The notes under the pieces were generated by a model that had not been told where the DNA came from, did not search any database, and saw nothing but the letters and a program-made list of their open reading frames with translations. From Buchananella hordeovulneris (lineage in GTDB: Bacteria; Actinomycetota; Actinomycetes; Actinomycetales; Actinomycetaceae), in assembly GCF_001907235.1 (NCBI RefSeq), contig NZ_MQVS01000014.1, positions 1 to 56,371 on the forward strand: DNA of 56,371 nt, written 5' to 3'. The translations under genes and the position numbers were made by a program. Position 1 is the first letter of the stretch. Each line of letters opens with the position of its first letter. Below are positions 49,454 to 56,371 of this stretch, in pieces.

Positions 49454-52123
49454 TCAGTTCAATGATTGACCACAGCGCCCTGTTCGCGCGCCACGTCCCA
49501 CACTTCGAGATCGTCGGCGAGCGCCAGCAGCACACTGCCCACGCTCGCCACCTCCGTCGGAGGCGCCAGGCGCACGGTGACCCGGGCCGCACCTGCCGTG
49601 CGCTGAAACATGGCCCGTTGCAACGCTTCGATCCCCCGTTCCGCCACCCGCGCCAGGTCGGCCCGCGAGACGTCGGGCACGAACAACCGCTCGGCCACCC
49701 CTGTCGGCGACGCCCCGCTCCCCCCGGTCTCCGACTCGCCGCTCCCTTTCCCCCCCCGCCGCGCGTTGCGTCCCCGCGGCGTCGACGGCGGTGCGCACCC
49801 AGTACCCCGCCTGCCCCGCGGCCCGCACCCAGCCGTCGGGAAACAGCGCCAGCACGTCCTCGACGAACTCGCCGTCGGCCCCGGAGTGATCCAGCAACAC
49901 CACCTCGACCCCGGCGGCCCGCGCCGCCGTCACCGCCTCCCGCAACGCGGGCACGCGCGCCAAATGCCCGCCCGTCAGGTGGTCGCGCACCTGCGCTTCC
50001 ACCGCCCGGCACTCTGCTTGCAGGTCCGCCCCCGCCTGTCCGGCCGCCAGCTGTAGCAGGAGTCGACGGCAGGCACCGGCCACGTCAGCTAATTCGCTGT
50101 CGAACACGGCGCTGCGGGCCGCCGCCAGCTGCGCGCGGGCGGCCAAATCGTCGGCGGCCTGGCAGGCCCGCCGAGTCGCCCGTCGGGTGCGTCCCACCAA
50201 CACCGCCCCGACCGACACCACCACCAGCCCCGCCAGCTTGTAGGCCCCCGATACAAAGACCCAGTGGGCCCCAATGTTTCCTAACGCCGCGCTCACCCAC
50301 AACCAGGCCTCCCCCAGGCCGTAGACCGCCAGCCCTGCCTGCCAGCGCCGCAGCCCCGTACCTACCAGCAGCCACGCCCCCAACAGCTCCACGGACACAA
50401 AGTGAGAGCCAGCTGGCCCACTCGCGCCCACGCTCACACCCCACACCGCCAGGCCGTAGCACCCCAAGACCACGGCCGCGCGCCCGCGCGCCGAGGCCCA
50501 CACCTCCGGCACGAACACCAGCACGATGCCCACCGCCATCGCCGCCCAGGCCCCCAATGGCCGCCACGGGCGGTCGTACTCCGGCAGGTCTCCCAGCACC
50601 CGGGCCAGGGTGGCCGCCAACGTCAACGCCGTCAGCCAGGCGCGCCCCCGCGGCCCGCCCAGCCGCGCCCACCAGCCCGGTCGGCCCGCGCCCCCGGCTT
50701 GCCCAAGGTCGCGGAGCACGTCGTCGTCCCCGTCTGCGGGAGCTGGCGGCCGCCAGCTCAGGGTCACCCGCGTGCGCAGCCCCGGCGCGCTAGTCACCTC
50801 GGCACTGCCACCCGGCAGCGCTTGCACCCGCGCCAGAATCGAGCCACGCACCCCCGCCCGATCGACCCCCAGACGCTGGGGATCGAAACCCGGGCCAAAA
50901 TCGGTGATCTCTACCCACACGCCCGCCTCGGTCTCGACCCGCACGCTGCCCCACTGCCCACCCGCCAGCGGACGGGCGTGCCGGGCGATATTGCGCAGCG
51001 CCTCCAGGGCCGCCTCCCGCAATGCATGCCCAACCCCAGCAGGCAGCTGCCGCTCTGCCGCAGACAGGTGGGTGAAGGTAATGCCGCCGCGCAACGCCGC
51101 GTCCAGCTCCACGCGCGCCGCCAGCTGGTCGAGCAGCTGCCGACTGGAAGTCGGACCAGCCCAGTCCTCTGCTCCCCGCTCCAGCACCGTCAGCCCGCGC
51201 CGCGCCAGCGCAGGCAGCTCCGGCAGGCTGCCCGCCAGCCCCCAGGCCCCGGCGCGCAGCACCGACACGACGTGATCGTGCACCGCGGCCTGCATGCCGC
51301 GCCGCTGCCGCACTCGCTGCGCCCACTGGGCCAGTGCCAGTCGTGCGCGCTGGGAGCGGCGGCGGGCCCGGTCGGTGACGCGCCCCTCGGTGAGGAACCA
51401 CCAGGCGACGATGCCTTGGGGCAGGGCCCAGCCGTACCAGAAGAGCAGATCGACGGGCAGAGTGAGTGGCGAGGCATCGGTGAGGCGCAGGGCGAGGTAG
51501 GCGTGGGCGGCGATGCACAGGCCAAGGACGACGGTCAGCGGCCGCCAGCGGGTGGCGGCGACCAGGTAGGTGGCGGGCAGGGTGGCGCCCGCAAAGACGA
51601 ACAGGTTACCCAAGTGGGCGGCGGAGGGGCGCAGGAGGTCCGTGTGCCCGGTGGCTGTCACGATCACGGCGGGCAGGAAGGCAGCGAAGTACAGCCCGAT
51701 GGCCAGCCAGGCGCCTTGCTTGCCGTGGCGGACGGCTGCCCGCGCGCACCAGCGCCGAGAGCGGCGGCAACCGCAGGAGCGGTCGCGGCGGGGGCGCGCA
51801 CCGCCCGCGAGGCAAGCGAAGAGGAGGGCGAGCGGGGCGGCGAGGTAGCAGGCCAGCATGGGCCACGCCAAGGGTGGGGGCAGGGCGCGGATGGAGGCGG
51901 CCCAACCGGGCAACACGAGCAGCAGGTAGAGCAGACCGAGGCCACCACAAGCCAGCAGGGCTATTGCCTGGTAGGTGGCGGCAGGCCCGTCGACCCGCAC
52001 TATGCGGGCGAAGAGGCTCTCGGCGGGCGCCCCGGGTGAGTGTTTTTCTGCGCTGCTGGGGCCCGCCTGGGCCGTGAGACGCGGAGGCGGGCGCCTGGAG
52101 GGAGCGGTGTGGGGCGCGACCAC
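49454..52123 (-). CDS. Sensor histidine kinase-like membrane protein, frameshifted at a G8 tract
   Basis: The 889-residue frame has an N-terminal membrane block (about 50-245) and a DHp-like segment (VHDHVVSVL, His 282/284). The HATPase domain has an N-box (EALRNIARHA, N378) and G-box (DFGPGFD, from 408). A second membrane block (about 495-640) and a further, poorly conserved cytoplasmic part follow. Past residue ~797 the chain turns to Arg/Gly-rich nonsense. At 49750-49757 the minus strand has G8; with G7 the frame reads GKGSGESETGGSGASPTG then VAERLFVPDVSRADLARVAE and stops at 49459. It is the likely partner of the regulator at 48548. Confidence 0.8.
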   Translation of the reverse strand: MVAPHTAPSRRPPPRLTAQAGPSSAEKHSPGAPAESLFARIVRVDGPAATYQAIALLACGGLGLLYLLLVLPGWAASIRALPPPLAWPMLACYLAAPLALLFACLAGGARPRRDRSCGCRRSRRWCARAAVRHGKQGAWLAIGLYFAAFLPAVIVTATGHTDLLRPSAAHLGNLFVFAGATLPATYLVAATRWRPLTVVLGLCIAAHAYLALRLTDASPLTLPVDLLFWYGWALPQGIVAWWFLTEGRVTDRARRRSQRARLALAQWAQRVRQRRGMQAAVHDHVVSVLRAGAWGLAGSLPELPALARRGLTVLERGAEDWAGPTSSRQLLDQLAARVELDAALRGGITFTHLSAAERQLPAGVGHALREAALEALRNIARHARPLAGGQWGSVRVETEAGVWVEITDFGPGFDPQRLGVDRAGVRGSILARVQALPGGSAEVTSAPGLRTRVTLSWRPPAPADGDDDVLRDLGQAGGAGRPGWWARLGGPRGRAWLTALTLAATLARVLGDLPEYDRPWRPLGAWAAMAVGIVLVFVPEVWASARGRAAVVLGCYGLAVWGVSVGASGPAGSHFVSVELLGAWLLVGTGLRRWQAGLAVYGLGEAWLWVSAALGNIGAHWVFVSGAYKLAGLVVVSVGAVLVGRTRRATRRACQAADDLAARAQLAAARSAVFDSELADVAGACRRLLLQLAAGQAGADLQAECRAVEAQVRDHLTGGHLARVPALREAVTAARAAGVEVVLLDHSGADGEFVEDVLALFPDGWVRAAGQAGYWVRTAVDAAGTQRAAGGERERRVGDRGERGVADRGGRAVVRARRLAGRPGAGGGTGDRSVATGHVSAHGRCGPGHRAPGASDGGGERGQCAAGARRRSRSVGRGARTGRCGQSLN
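49750..49757 (-). repeat. G8 homopolymer causing a frameshift in the kinase gene
   Basis: There is a run of eight C on plus (eight G in the coding strand). One base less restores a continuous, protein-like C-terminus for the kinase. It could be a slipped-strand switch, a fixed mutation or a read error. Confidence 0.75.
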
Positions 52124-52154
52124 CCTCTCACCCTAGTGGCCGGGCCGCTCCCGC

Positions 52155-53684
52155 CTAGCGCCAGTAGTCGGTTGTTTCGGTCACGCCGTTGTCGGCGGCG
52201 ACATAGACCGGGTTGCGGCCGCGCCGCCGCTGGCCCCGGTAGTCCTGGAGGGCGCGCAGGGCGTGACGACCGAGCACGAGGATGGAGGGCATGTTGATGA
52301 GCACGAGCACGCCCATGATGATGTCGGCGGCGTTCCAGACCACCGAGAACTGGGCGTTGGCCCCCAAATAGACCACGATGATGCACAGCAGCCGGAAGAC
52401 ATTGCGGGCCGGTTCGGAGGGCTCCCTGCGGAGCACGATGCGGAGATTGGCTTCAGCGTAGAAGTAGTTGCCGAGCAGGGTGGTGAAGCCGAAGACGAGG
52501 AGGGCGGCGGTGACCAGGTGCGGGCCGAGCGCACCGAAGACGGATTGCCACACGGCCTGCACGTAGGGCGCACCCTTGAGCACGGTGCCGTCGGCACCTA
52601 GGCCGCCGACGCCGGAGCACAGCAGTGCGAGGGCGGTGGCGGTGCAGATGACCATCGTGTCTATCCACACCGACAGCATCTGCACCAGCCCCTGTTTGGC
52701 GGGGTGAGAGACGGAGGCGGTGGCAGCGGCGTTGGGGGCGGAGCCCACCCCCGCTTCGTTGGAGTACAGGCCACGCTTGATGCCGAGCATGATGGCCGAG
52801 CCGGCGAAGCCACCCCCGAACGCGGACAGGTCAAAAGCCTGCCGGAAGATGGCGATCAAGACATCGAGCACCGAGGTGATGTTGGCCCCGATGACGATGA
52901 AACACAGCAGCAGGTAGCTGATGGCCATGAAGGGCACGAGAACGGCCGTGACGTTGGCCAGCCACTTCACCCCGCCGTAGACGGCGAGGCCGAGGGCAGC
53001 CGCGAGCAGGAAACCGGCGAGCACGGAAGGCTGGAAGGGCAACGGGGAGTCGGGGCCGAAAAGTTTGGTGGTGGAGATGGATTCGAACATGGTGTAGGAG
53101 GCCACCAGGTTGAAACCACCCACGTAGGTCAGGATCAGGCACACGGCGAAGAGGTAGCCGAGCCAGGGTTTACGCAGGGCGGTGGCGATGTAATAGGCCG
53201 GGCCGCCGTAGCTGGTACCGTCCTGCGCCCGCCGCTTGTAGATCTGCGCCAGAGTCGACTCGACGAAGGCACTGGCGGCCCCCAGCAGCGCGATGACCCA
53301 CATCCAAAACACGGCACCAGCCCCGCCCAGGGCGATCGCGGTGGACACCCCGGCGATGTTGCCGATGCCGACGCGGGAGGCGGTGGAGACCATGAGGGCC
53401 TTAAACGATGAGACGGCGCCCTGTTCGGCTGGGGCCTCGCGCACCAGCCGCACGGCCTCCGGCAGCATGACCAGGGGCAGCGCGCGCGTGCGCAGGAAGA
53501 AGTACAGCCCTCCCCCGATGAGGATCACGATCAGCACGTAGGTGTACAGATAGTTAGCGATCTGTTCCAGCACCGTGTTCAAGATGTCTTGCAAGTCGGG
53601 TGACCCTTCGCCGTAGGGAGGCTGCGTCGCCGCTCCCGCGCGGGAAGCAACGCCACGCAACTGACCCGCCCGAGAGTAACTCAT
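52155..53684 (-). CDS. Sodium:alanine symporter family (AGCS)
   Basis: The 509-residue membrane protein has ~10-11 hydrophobic segments. AGCS signatures are present: FKALMVSTASRVGIGNIAGV, FWMWVIALLGAASAFVESTLAQIYK, GGPAYYI, GLYSNEAGVGSAPNAAATA and FTTLLGNYFYAE. It imports alanine or glycine with Na+. The C-terminal tail is charged and ends in a short Tyr/Trp-containing peptide. ATG 53684 with GGAAAGG before it is preferred to the GTG at 53702. It is divergent from glgP, with ~170 bases between. Confidence 0.94.
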   Translation of the reverse strand: MSYSRAGQLRGVASRAGAATQPPYGEGSPDLQDILNTVLEQIANYLYTYVLIVILIGGGLYFFLRTRALPLVMLPEAVRLVREAPAEQGAVSSFKALMVSTASRVGIGNIAGVSTAIALGGAGAVFWMWVIALLGAASAFVESTLAQIYKRRAQDGTSYGGPAYYIATALRKPWLGYLFAVCLILTYVGGFNLVASYTMFESISTTKLFGPDSPLPFQPSVLAGFLLAAALGLAVYGGVKWLANVTAVLVPFMAISYLLLCFIVIGANITSVLDVLIAIFRQAFDLSAFGGGFAGSAIMLGIKRGLYSNEAGVGSAPNAAATASVSHPAKQGLVQMLSVWIDTMVICTATALALLCSGVGGLGADGTVLKGAPYVQAVWQSVFGALGPHLVTAALLVFGFTTLLGNYFYAEANLRIVLRREPSEPARNVFRLLCIIVVYLGANAQFSVVWNAADIIMGVLVLINMPSILVLGRHALRALQDYRGQRRRGRNPVYVAADNGVTETTDYWR

Positions 53685-53857
53685 TACCTTTCCGTTGACC
53701 ACAGTTGACCAGCGCTGCCGTCACCTCGGTCGGAAAACCGATGTGCCGCAGGCCTCGCCTGCGGACGCCGTTCACCGTCCGCTACCACCTATCATGTAAA
53801 CAAACGGAGCGAGTTTCAGGTTCCGTTACATAGCGTTTCAGATCCAAGGAAAGGCGC

Positions 53858-56224
53858 ATGACACAAGAACTGACTGAGGCGTTCGCCACCCAGGTTCGGG
53901 CCGGAGCGGGCCGTCCCGTGGTTGGCGCGACCCCGATGGAGCTTTGGCAGGGCCTGTCCTCCGCCGTCGTCAGCAAGATTGCGGACGCCTGGCACGCGAC
54001 CGACGCCAAATACAAGGCCGGCCGGATGGAGCACTACTTCTCGGCCGAATTCCTCATGGGCCGGGCGCTGCTCAACAACCTGTCCAACCTCGGCATGGTG
54101 GAGGATGCGCGGGCCGCGCTGGCGGCCTACGGGCAAAACCTTTCCGAGGTCCTGGAACAGGAACCCGACGCGGCTCTCGGCAACGGGGGGCTGGGGCGCC
54201 TGGCGGCCTGCTTCCTCGACTCCTGCGCTACCCTCGACCTGCCGGTCCAGGGTTACGGCATCCTCTACCGCTACGGCCTGTTCAAGCAGCTCTTCGACAA
54301 CGGCTTCCAGACCGAGCACCCCGACCCGTGGATGGAAGAAGGCTACCCCTTCGTCATCCGCCGCGAAGAAGAGCAGCGGATCGTCTCCTACGCCGACCTG
54401 ACCGTGCGGGCCATCCCCTACGACATGCCCATCACCGGCTACGGGACCGCGAACGTCAACACTTTGCGGCTGTGGAAGGCCGAGCCCATGGAGGAGTTCG
54501 ACTACGACGCCTTCAACTCCCAGCGCTTCACGGACGCCATCGTCGACCGCGAGCGCACCATGGACATCTCCCGCGTGCTTTACCCCAACGACACCACCTT
54601 CGAAGGCAAGGTGCTGCGCGTGCGGCAGCAGTACTTCTTCTGCTCGGCCTCCCTGCAGGAGATCGTCGCCAACTACGTCTCCCAGCACGGCAGCGACCTG
54701 ACCGGCTTCGCCAAGTACAACGCCATCCAGCTCAACGACACCCACCCGGTGCTCGCTATCCCCGAACTGCTACGCCTCCTGATGGACGAGCACGGTCTCG
54801 GCTGGGAGGCGGCCTGGCAGGTGGTCACCGAGACCTTCGCCTACACCAACCACACGGTGCTGGCCGAGGCCCTGGAGACGTGGGAGATGACGATCTTCGA
54901 TCGGCTCTTCCCGCGCATTGCCGAGATCGTGCGCGAGATCGACCGACGTTTCCGCCTGGACATGGCCGAGCGCGGCATGGACGGCGGGCTGATCGACTAC
55001 CTTGCCCCCGTCAGCGGTAACACGGTGCGCATGGCGTGGATCGCCTGCTACGCCGCGTACTCCATCAATGGGGTGGCGGCCCTGCACACCGAGATCATCA
55101 AGCGGGAGACCCTCGGCCCGTGGCACGACCTGTGGCCCGAAAAGTTCAACAACAAGACCAACGGGGTCACGCCGCGCCGCTGGCTCAAGCAGTGCAACCC
55201 GCGGTTGGCACAGCTCCTGGACGACGTCACCGGCTCGGACGAGTGGGTGCGGGACCTGACGGTGCTGGCCAACTACACCGACCGCGTCGACGAGTCGGTC
55301 TATGCTCGCCTGCACGAGATCAAGCAGGCCAACAAGGCCGACTTCGCGGCGTGGGTGGAGCAGCGCGAGGGGGTAAAGATCGACCCCGCGGCCATCTTTG
55401 ATGTGCAGATCAAGCGCCTGCACGAGTACAAGCGGCAGCTGCTCAACGCCCTATACGTGCTGGACCTGTACTTCCGCCTGAAGGACTTCCCGGGACTGCA
55501 GGTGCCGAAGCGGGTCTTCATCTTCGGAGCCAAGGCGGCGCCGGGCTACGTGCGCGCCAAGGCCATCATCAAGTTGATCAACGCGATCGCGGACCTGGTC
55601 AACAATGATCCGGAGGTCAACGAGACCATCAAGGTGGTCTTTATCCACAACTACAACGTCTCCCCCGCCGAGCACATCATTCCGGCCGCCGACGTCTCCG
55701 AGCAGATCTCGACGGCCGGCAAGGAGGCGTCGGGCACCTCGAACATGAAGTTCATGATGAACGGGGCCTTGACGCTCGGCACCTTGGACGGGGCCAACGT
55801 GGAGATTTTGGAAGCGGTGGGGCCGGACAACGCCTACATCTTCGGGGCCACCGAGGAGGAGTTGCCGGAGCTCAAGCGCAACTACGACCCGCGTTGGCAC
55901 TACGAGAACGTGCCGGGGCTGCGGCGAGTGCTGGACGCGCTGACCGACGGGACGCTGTCTGACGACGGCTCGGGCTGGTTCCACGACTTGCGGTGGAGCC
56001 TGTTGGAGCAGGGCTACGAGCCCGCCGACGTCTACTACGTGCTGGGGGACTTCGCGGCCTATCGGGAGACCAAGGACCGCATGGCCCTGGACCACGCCGA
56101 CACGCAGGCCTGGGCGCGCAAGGCCTGGGTCAACATCACCCGGTCCGGTCGTTTCTCCTCCGACCGCACGATCAGCGACTACGCCCGCGAGGTGTGGAAG
56201 CTGGAGCGCACCCGCATCAATTAG
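53858..56224 (+). CDS. glgP: Glycogen/starch/alpha-glucan phosphorylase
   Basis: The 788-residue GT35 enzyme releases glucose-1-phosphate from glycogen. It has EHYFSAEFLMGRAL-type start (MEHYFSAEFLMGRAL), GNGGLGRLAACFLDS, LNDTHP, NGVTPRRWL and the PLP site EASGTSNMKFMMNGA, with the Schiff-base lysine at about K631, followed by GTLDGANVE. The length is normal and it ends naturally. GGAAAGG precedes ATG 53858. An IS3-like element starts 30 bases after the stop, so the native terminator may be lost or replaced by the IS hairpin. Confidence 0.97.
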   Translation: MTQELTEAFATQVRAGAGRPVVGATPMELWQGLSSAVVSKIADAWHATDAKYKAGRMEHYFSAEFLMGRALLNNLSNLGMVEDARAALAAYGQNLSEVLEQEPDAALGNGGLGRLAACFLDSCATLDLPVQGYGILYRYGLFKQLFDNGFQTEHPDPWMEEGYPFVIRREEEQRIVSYADLTVRAIPYDMPITGYGTANVNTLRLWKAEPMEEFDYDAFNSQRFTDAIVDRERTMDISRVLYPNDTTFEGKVLRVRQQYFFCSASLQEIVANYVSQHGSDLTGFAKYNAIQLNDTHPVLAIPELLRLLMDEHGLGWEAAWQVVTETFAYTNHTVLAEALETWEMTIFDRLFPRIAEIVREIDRRFRLDMAERGMDGGLIDYLAPVSGNTVRMAWIACYAAYSINGVAALHTEIIKRETLGPWHDLWPEKFNNKTNGVTPRRWLKQCNPRLAQLLDDVTGSDEWVRDLTVLANYTDRVDESVYARLHEIKQANKADFAAWVEQREGVKIDPAAIFDVQIKRLHEYKRQLLNALYVLDLYFRLKDFPGLQVPKRVFIFGAKAAPGYVRAKAIIKLINAIADLVNNDPEVNETIKVVFIHNYNVSPAEHIIPAADVSEQISTAGKEASGTSNMKFMMNGALTLGTLDGANVEILEAVGPDNAYIFGATEEELPELKRNYDPRWHYENVPGLRRVLDALTDGTLSDDGSGWFHDLRWSLLEQGYEPADVYYVLGDFAAYRETKDRMALDHADTQAWARKAWVNITRSGRFSSDRTISDYAREVWKLERTRIN

Positions 56225-56253
56225 CGGACGCGCGGCCAGTGGGGCGGGAGTTT

Positions 56254-56371
56254 TGAACTGCTCCCCGGAAGTTGGACCTGGTAATCGGGTTCCTTCTTCC
56301 GGGGAGTATTTCTGTGTTGTCATCGAGTAAGGCCAGCCAGGTCCAGCGTGAGCGGTTGGTTGAGTTGTTCG
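56254..56371 (+). mobile_element. Left end of an IS3-family-like insertion sequence, partial
   Basis: From TGAACTGCTCCCC at 56254 the sequence has the look of actinobacterial IS3-type ends: a short inverted-repeat tip, then an 11-base stem CTCCCCGGAAG (56261-56271) with CTTCCGGGGAG (56296-56306), then the start of an orfA-like gene. The element runs out of the window, so the right end and target duplication cannot be seen. Confidence 0.65.
56314..56371 (+). CDS. IS3-type transposase OrfA, 5' fragment
   Basis: A GTG at 56314 opens a frame of 19 codons to the window edge: MLSSSKASQVQRERLVELF. The start with basic and Gln/Arg-rich residues resembles the helix-turn-helix OrfA of IS3-family elements. 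GGGGAG lies ~8 bases upstream. The identification rests on the end-like sequence and context and is tentative. Confidence 0.5.
   Translation, partial: MLSSSKASQVQRERLVELF

Noticed and set aside
49315-50793. 492-codon plus-strand frame at the island edge
   Set aside because: After ~70 residues it becomes Pro/Arg/Ala low complexity opposite the kinase C-terminus; there is no domain or ribosome site.
50402-52039. 545-codon plus-strand frame opposite the kinase gene
   Set aside because: Composition is Arg/Pro/Gln/Gly-rich without domains, and it is a mirror of the membrane and HATPase regions on the minus strand.
1-56371. tRNA or rRNA genes
   Set aside because: I looked in the gaps of more than 100 bases and saw no cloverleaf ends, T-loop GTTCGA-type motif in context, or rRNA-like sequence.

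Overview
The window comes from a high-GC Gram-positive actinobacterium, most like an Actinomycetaceae/Actinomycetales member. The evidence is the GC-rich codon use, frequent GTG starts, a typical actinobacterial EF-Tu/EF-G/S7/S12 (str) operon, DUF6318-type and lipobox proteins, and a set of housekeeping neighbours (ychF, ispH, xseA-xseB, short-chain uppS beside a hemolysin III gene, greA) that is also grouped in mycobacteria. Species cannot be fixed by reading alone.

Layout. 1-3366: a 5'-truncated DUF6318-like gene, a secreted protein, a methyltransferase and an unrecognised protein. 3254-5372: a ~1.6 kb segment carrying an AAA/DUF4143 ATPase gene, flanked by direct repeats that duplicate the 3' tip of ychF. 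5349-21535: a core block with ychF, an amino-acid permease, rmuC, an ornithine cyclodeaminase with a divergent Lrp/AsnC regulator, a beta-propeller lipoprotein, ispH, xseAB-sugar kinase-carbonic anhydrase, uppS, hemolysin III, greA, an AI-2E-type permease and msrA. 21878-25098: a DUF1540 protein and three related single-pass surface proteins sharing a C-x7/8-C-x3-HP motif. 25169-29478: tuf, fusA, rpsG, rpsL. 29805-31538: three small surface/lipoproteins sharing a two-cysteine helical domain. 31635-38070: a sugar uptake and hydrolysis locus (two permeases, binding lipoprotein, GH31 hydrolase) with a divergent LacI regulator, an operator palindrome and a terminator-like hairpin in the leader. 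38103-39326: a lipoprotein with four regularly spaced two-cysteine modules. 39590-42944: a MoxR ATPase coupled to a metallopeptidase/vWA protein, and a small membrane protein. 52155-56224: a Na+/amino-acid symporter and glycogen phosphorylase. From 56254: the left end of an IS3-like element running off the window.

The most unusual region is 43.1-49.4 kb, which is clearly AT-richer than everything around it. It carries a tight six-gene minus-strand operon: an FtsK/SpoIIIE-type ATPase, four 86-99-residue helical proteins (three with a central turn at the position where WXG100 proteins have theirs), and a degenerate J-domain/TPR/coiled-coil protein with two C-terminal membrane segments. A NarL/LuxR-type response regulator lies at its upstream end. 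The likely partner sensor kinase lies across the composition boundary in GC-rich DNA and is interrupted by a one-base frameshift in a G8 tract. I read this as a horizontally acquired, EccC-like ATPase system, possibly a minimal type-VII-like export or conflict system. It lacks the usual EccB/D/E, mycosin or EssA/EssB components in this window, so its function is inference.
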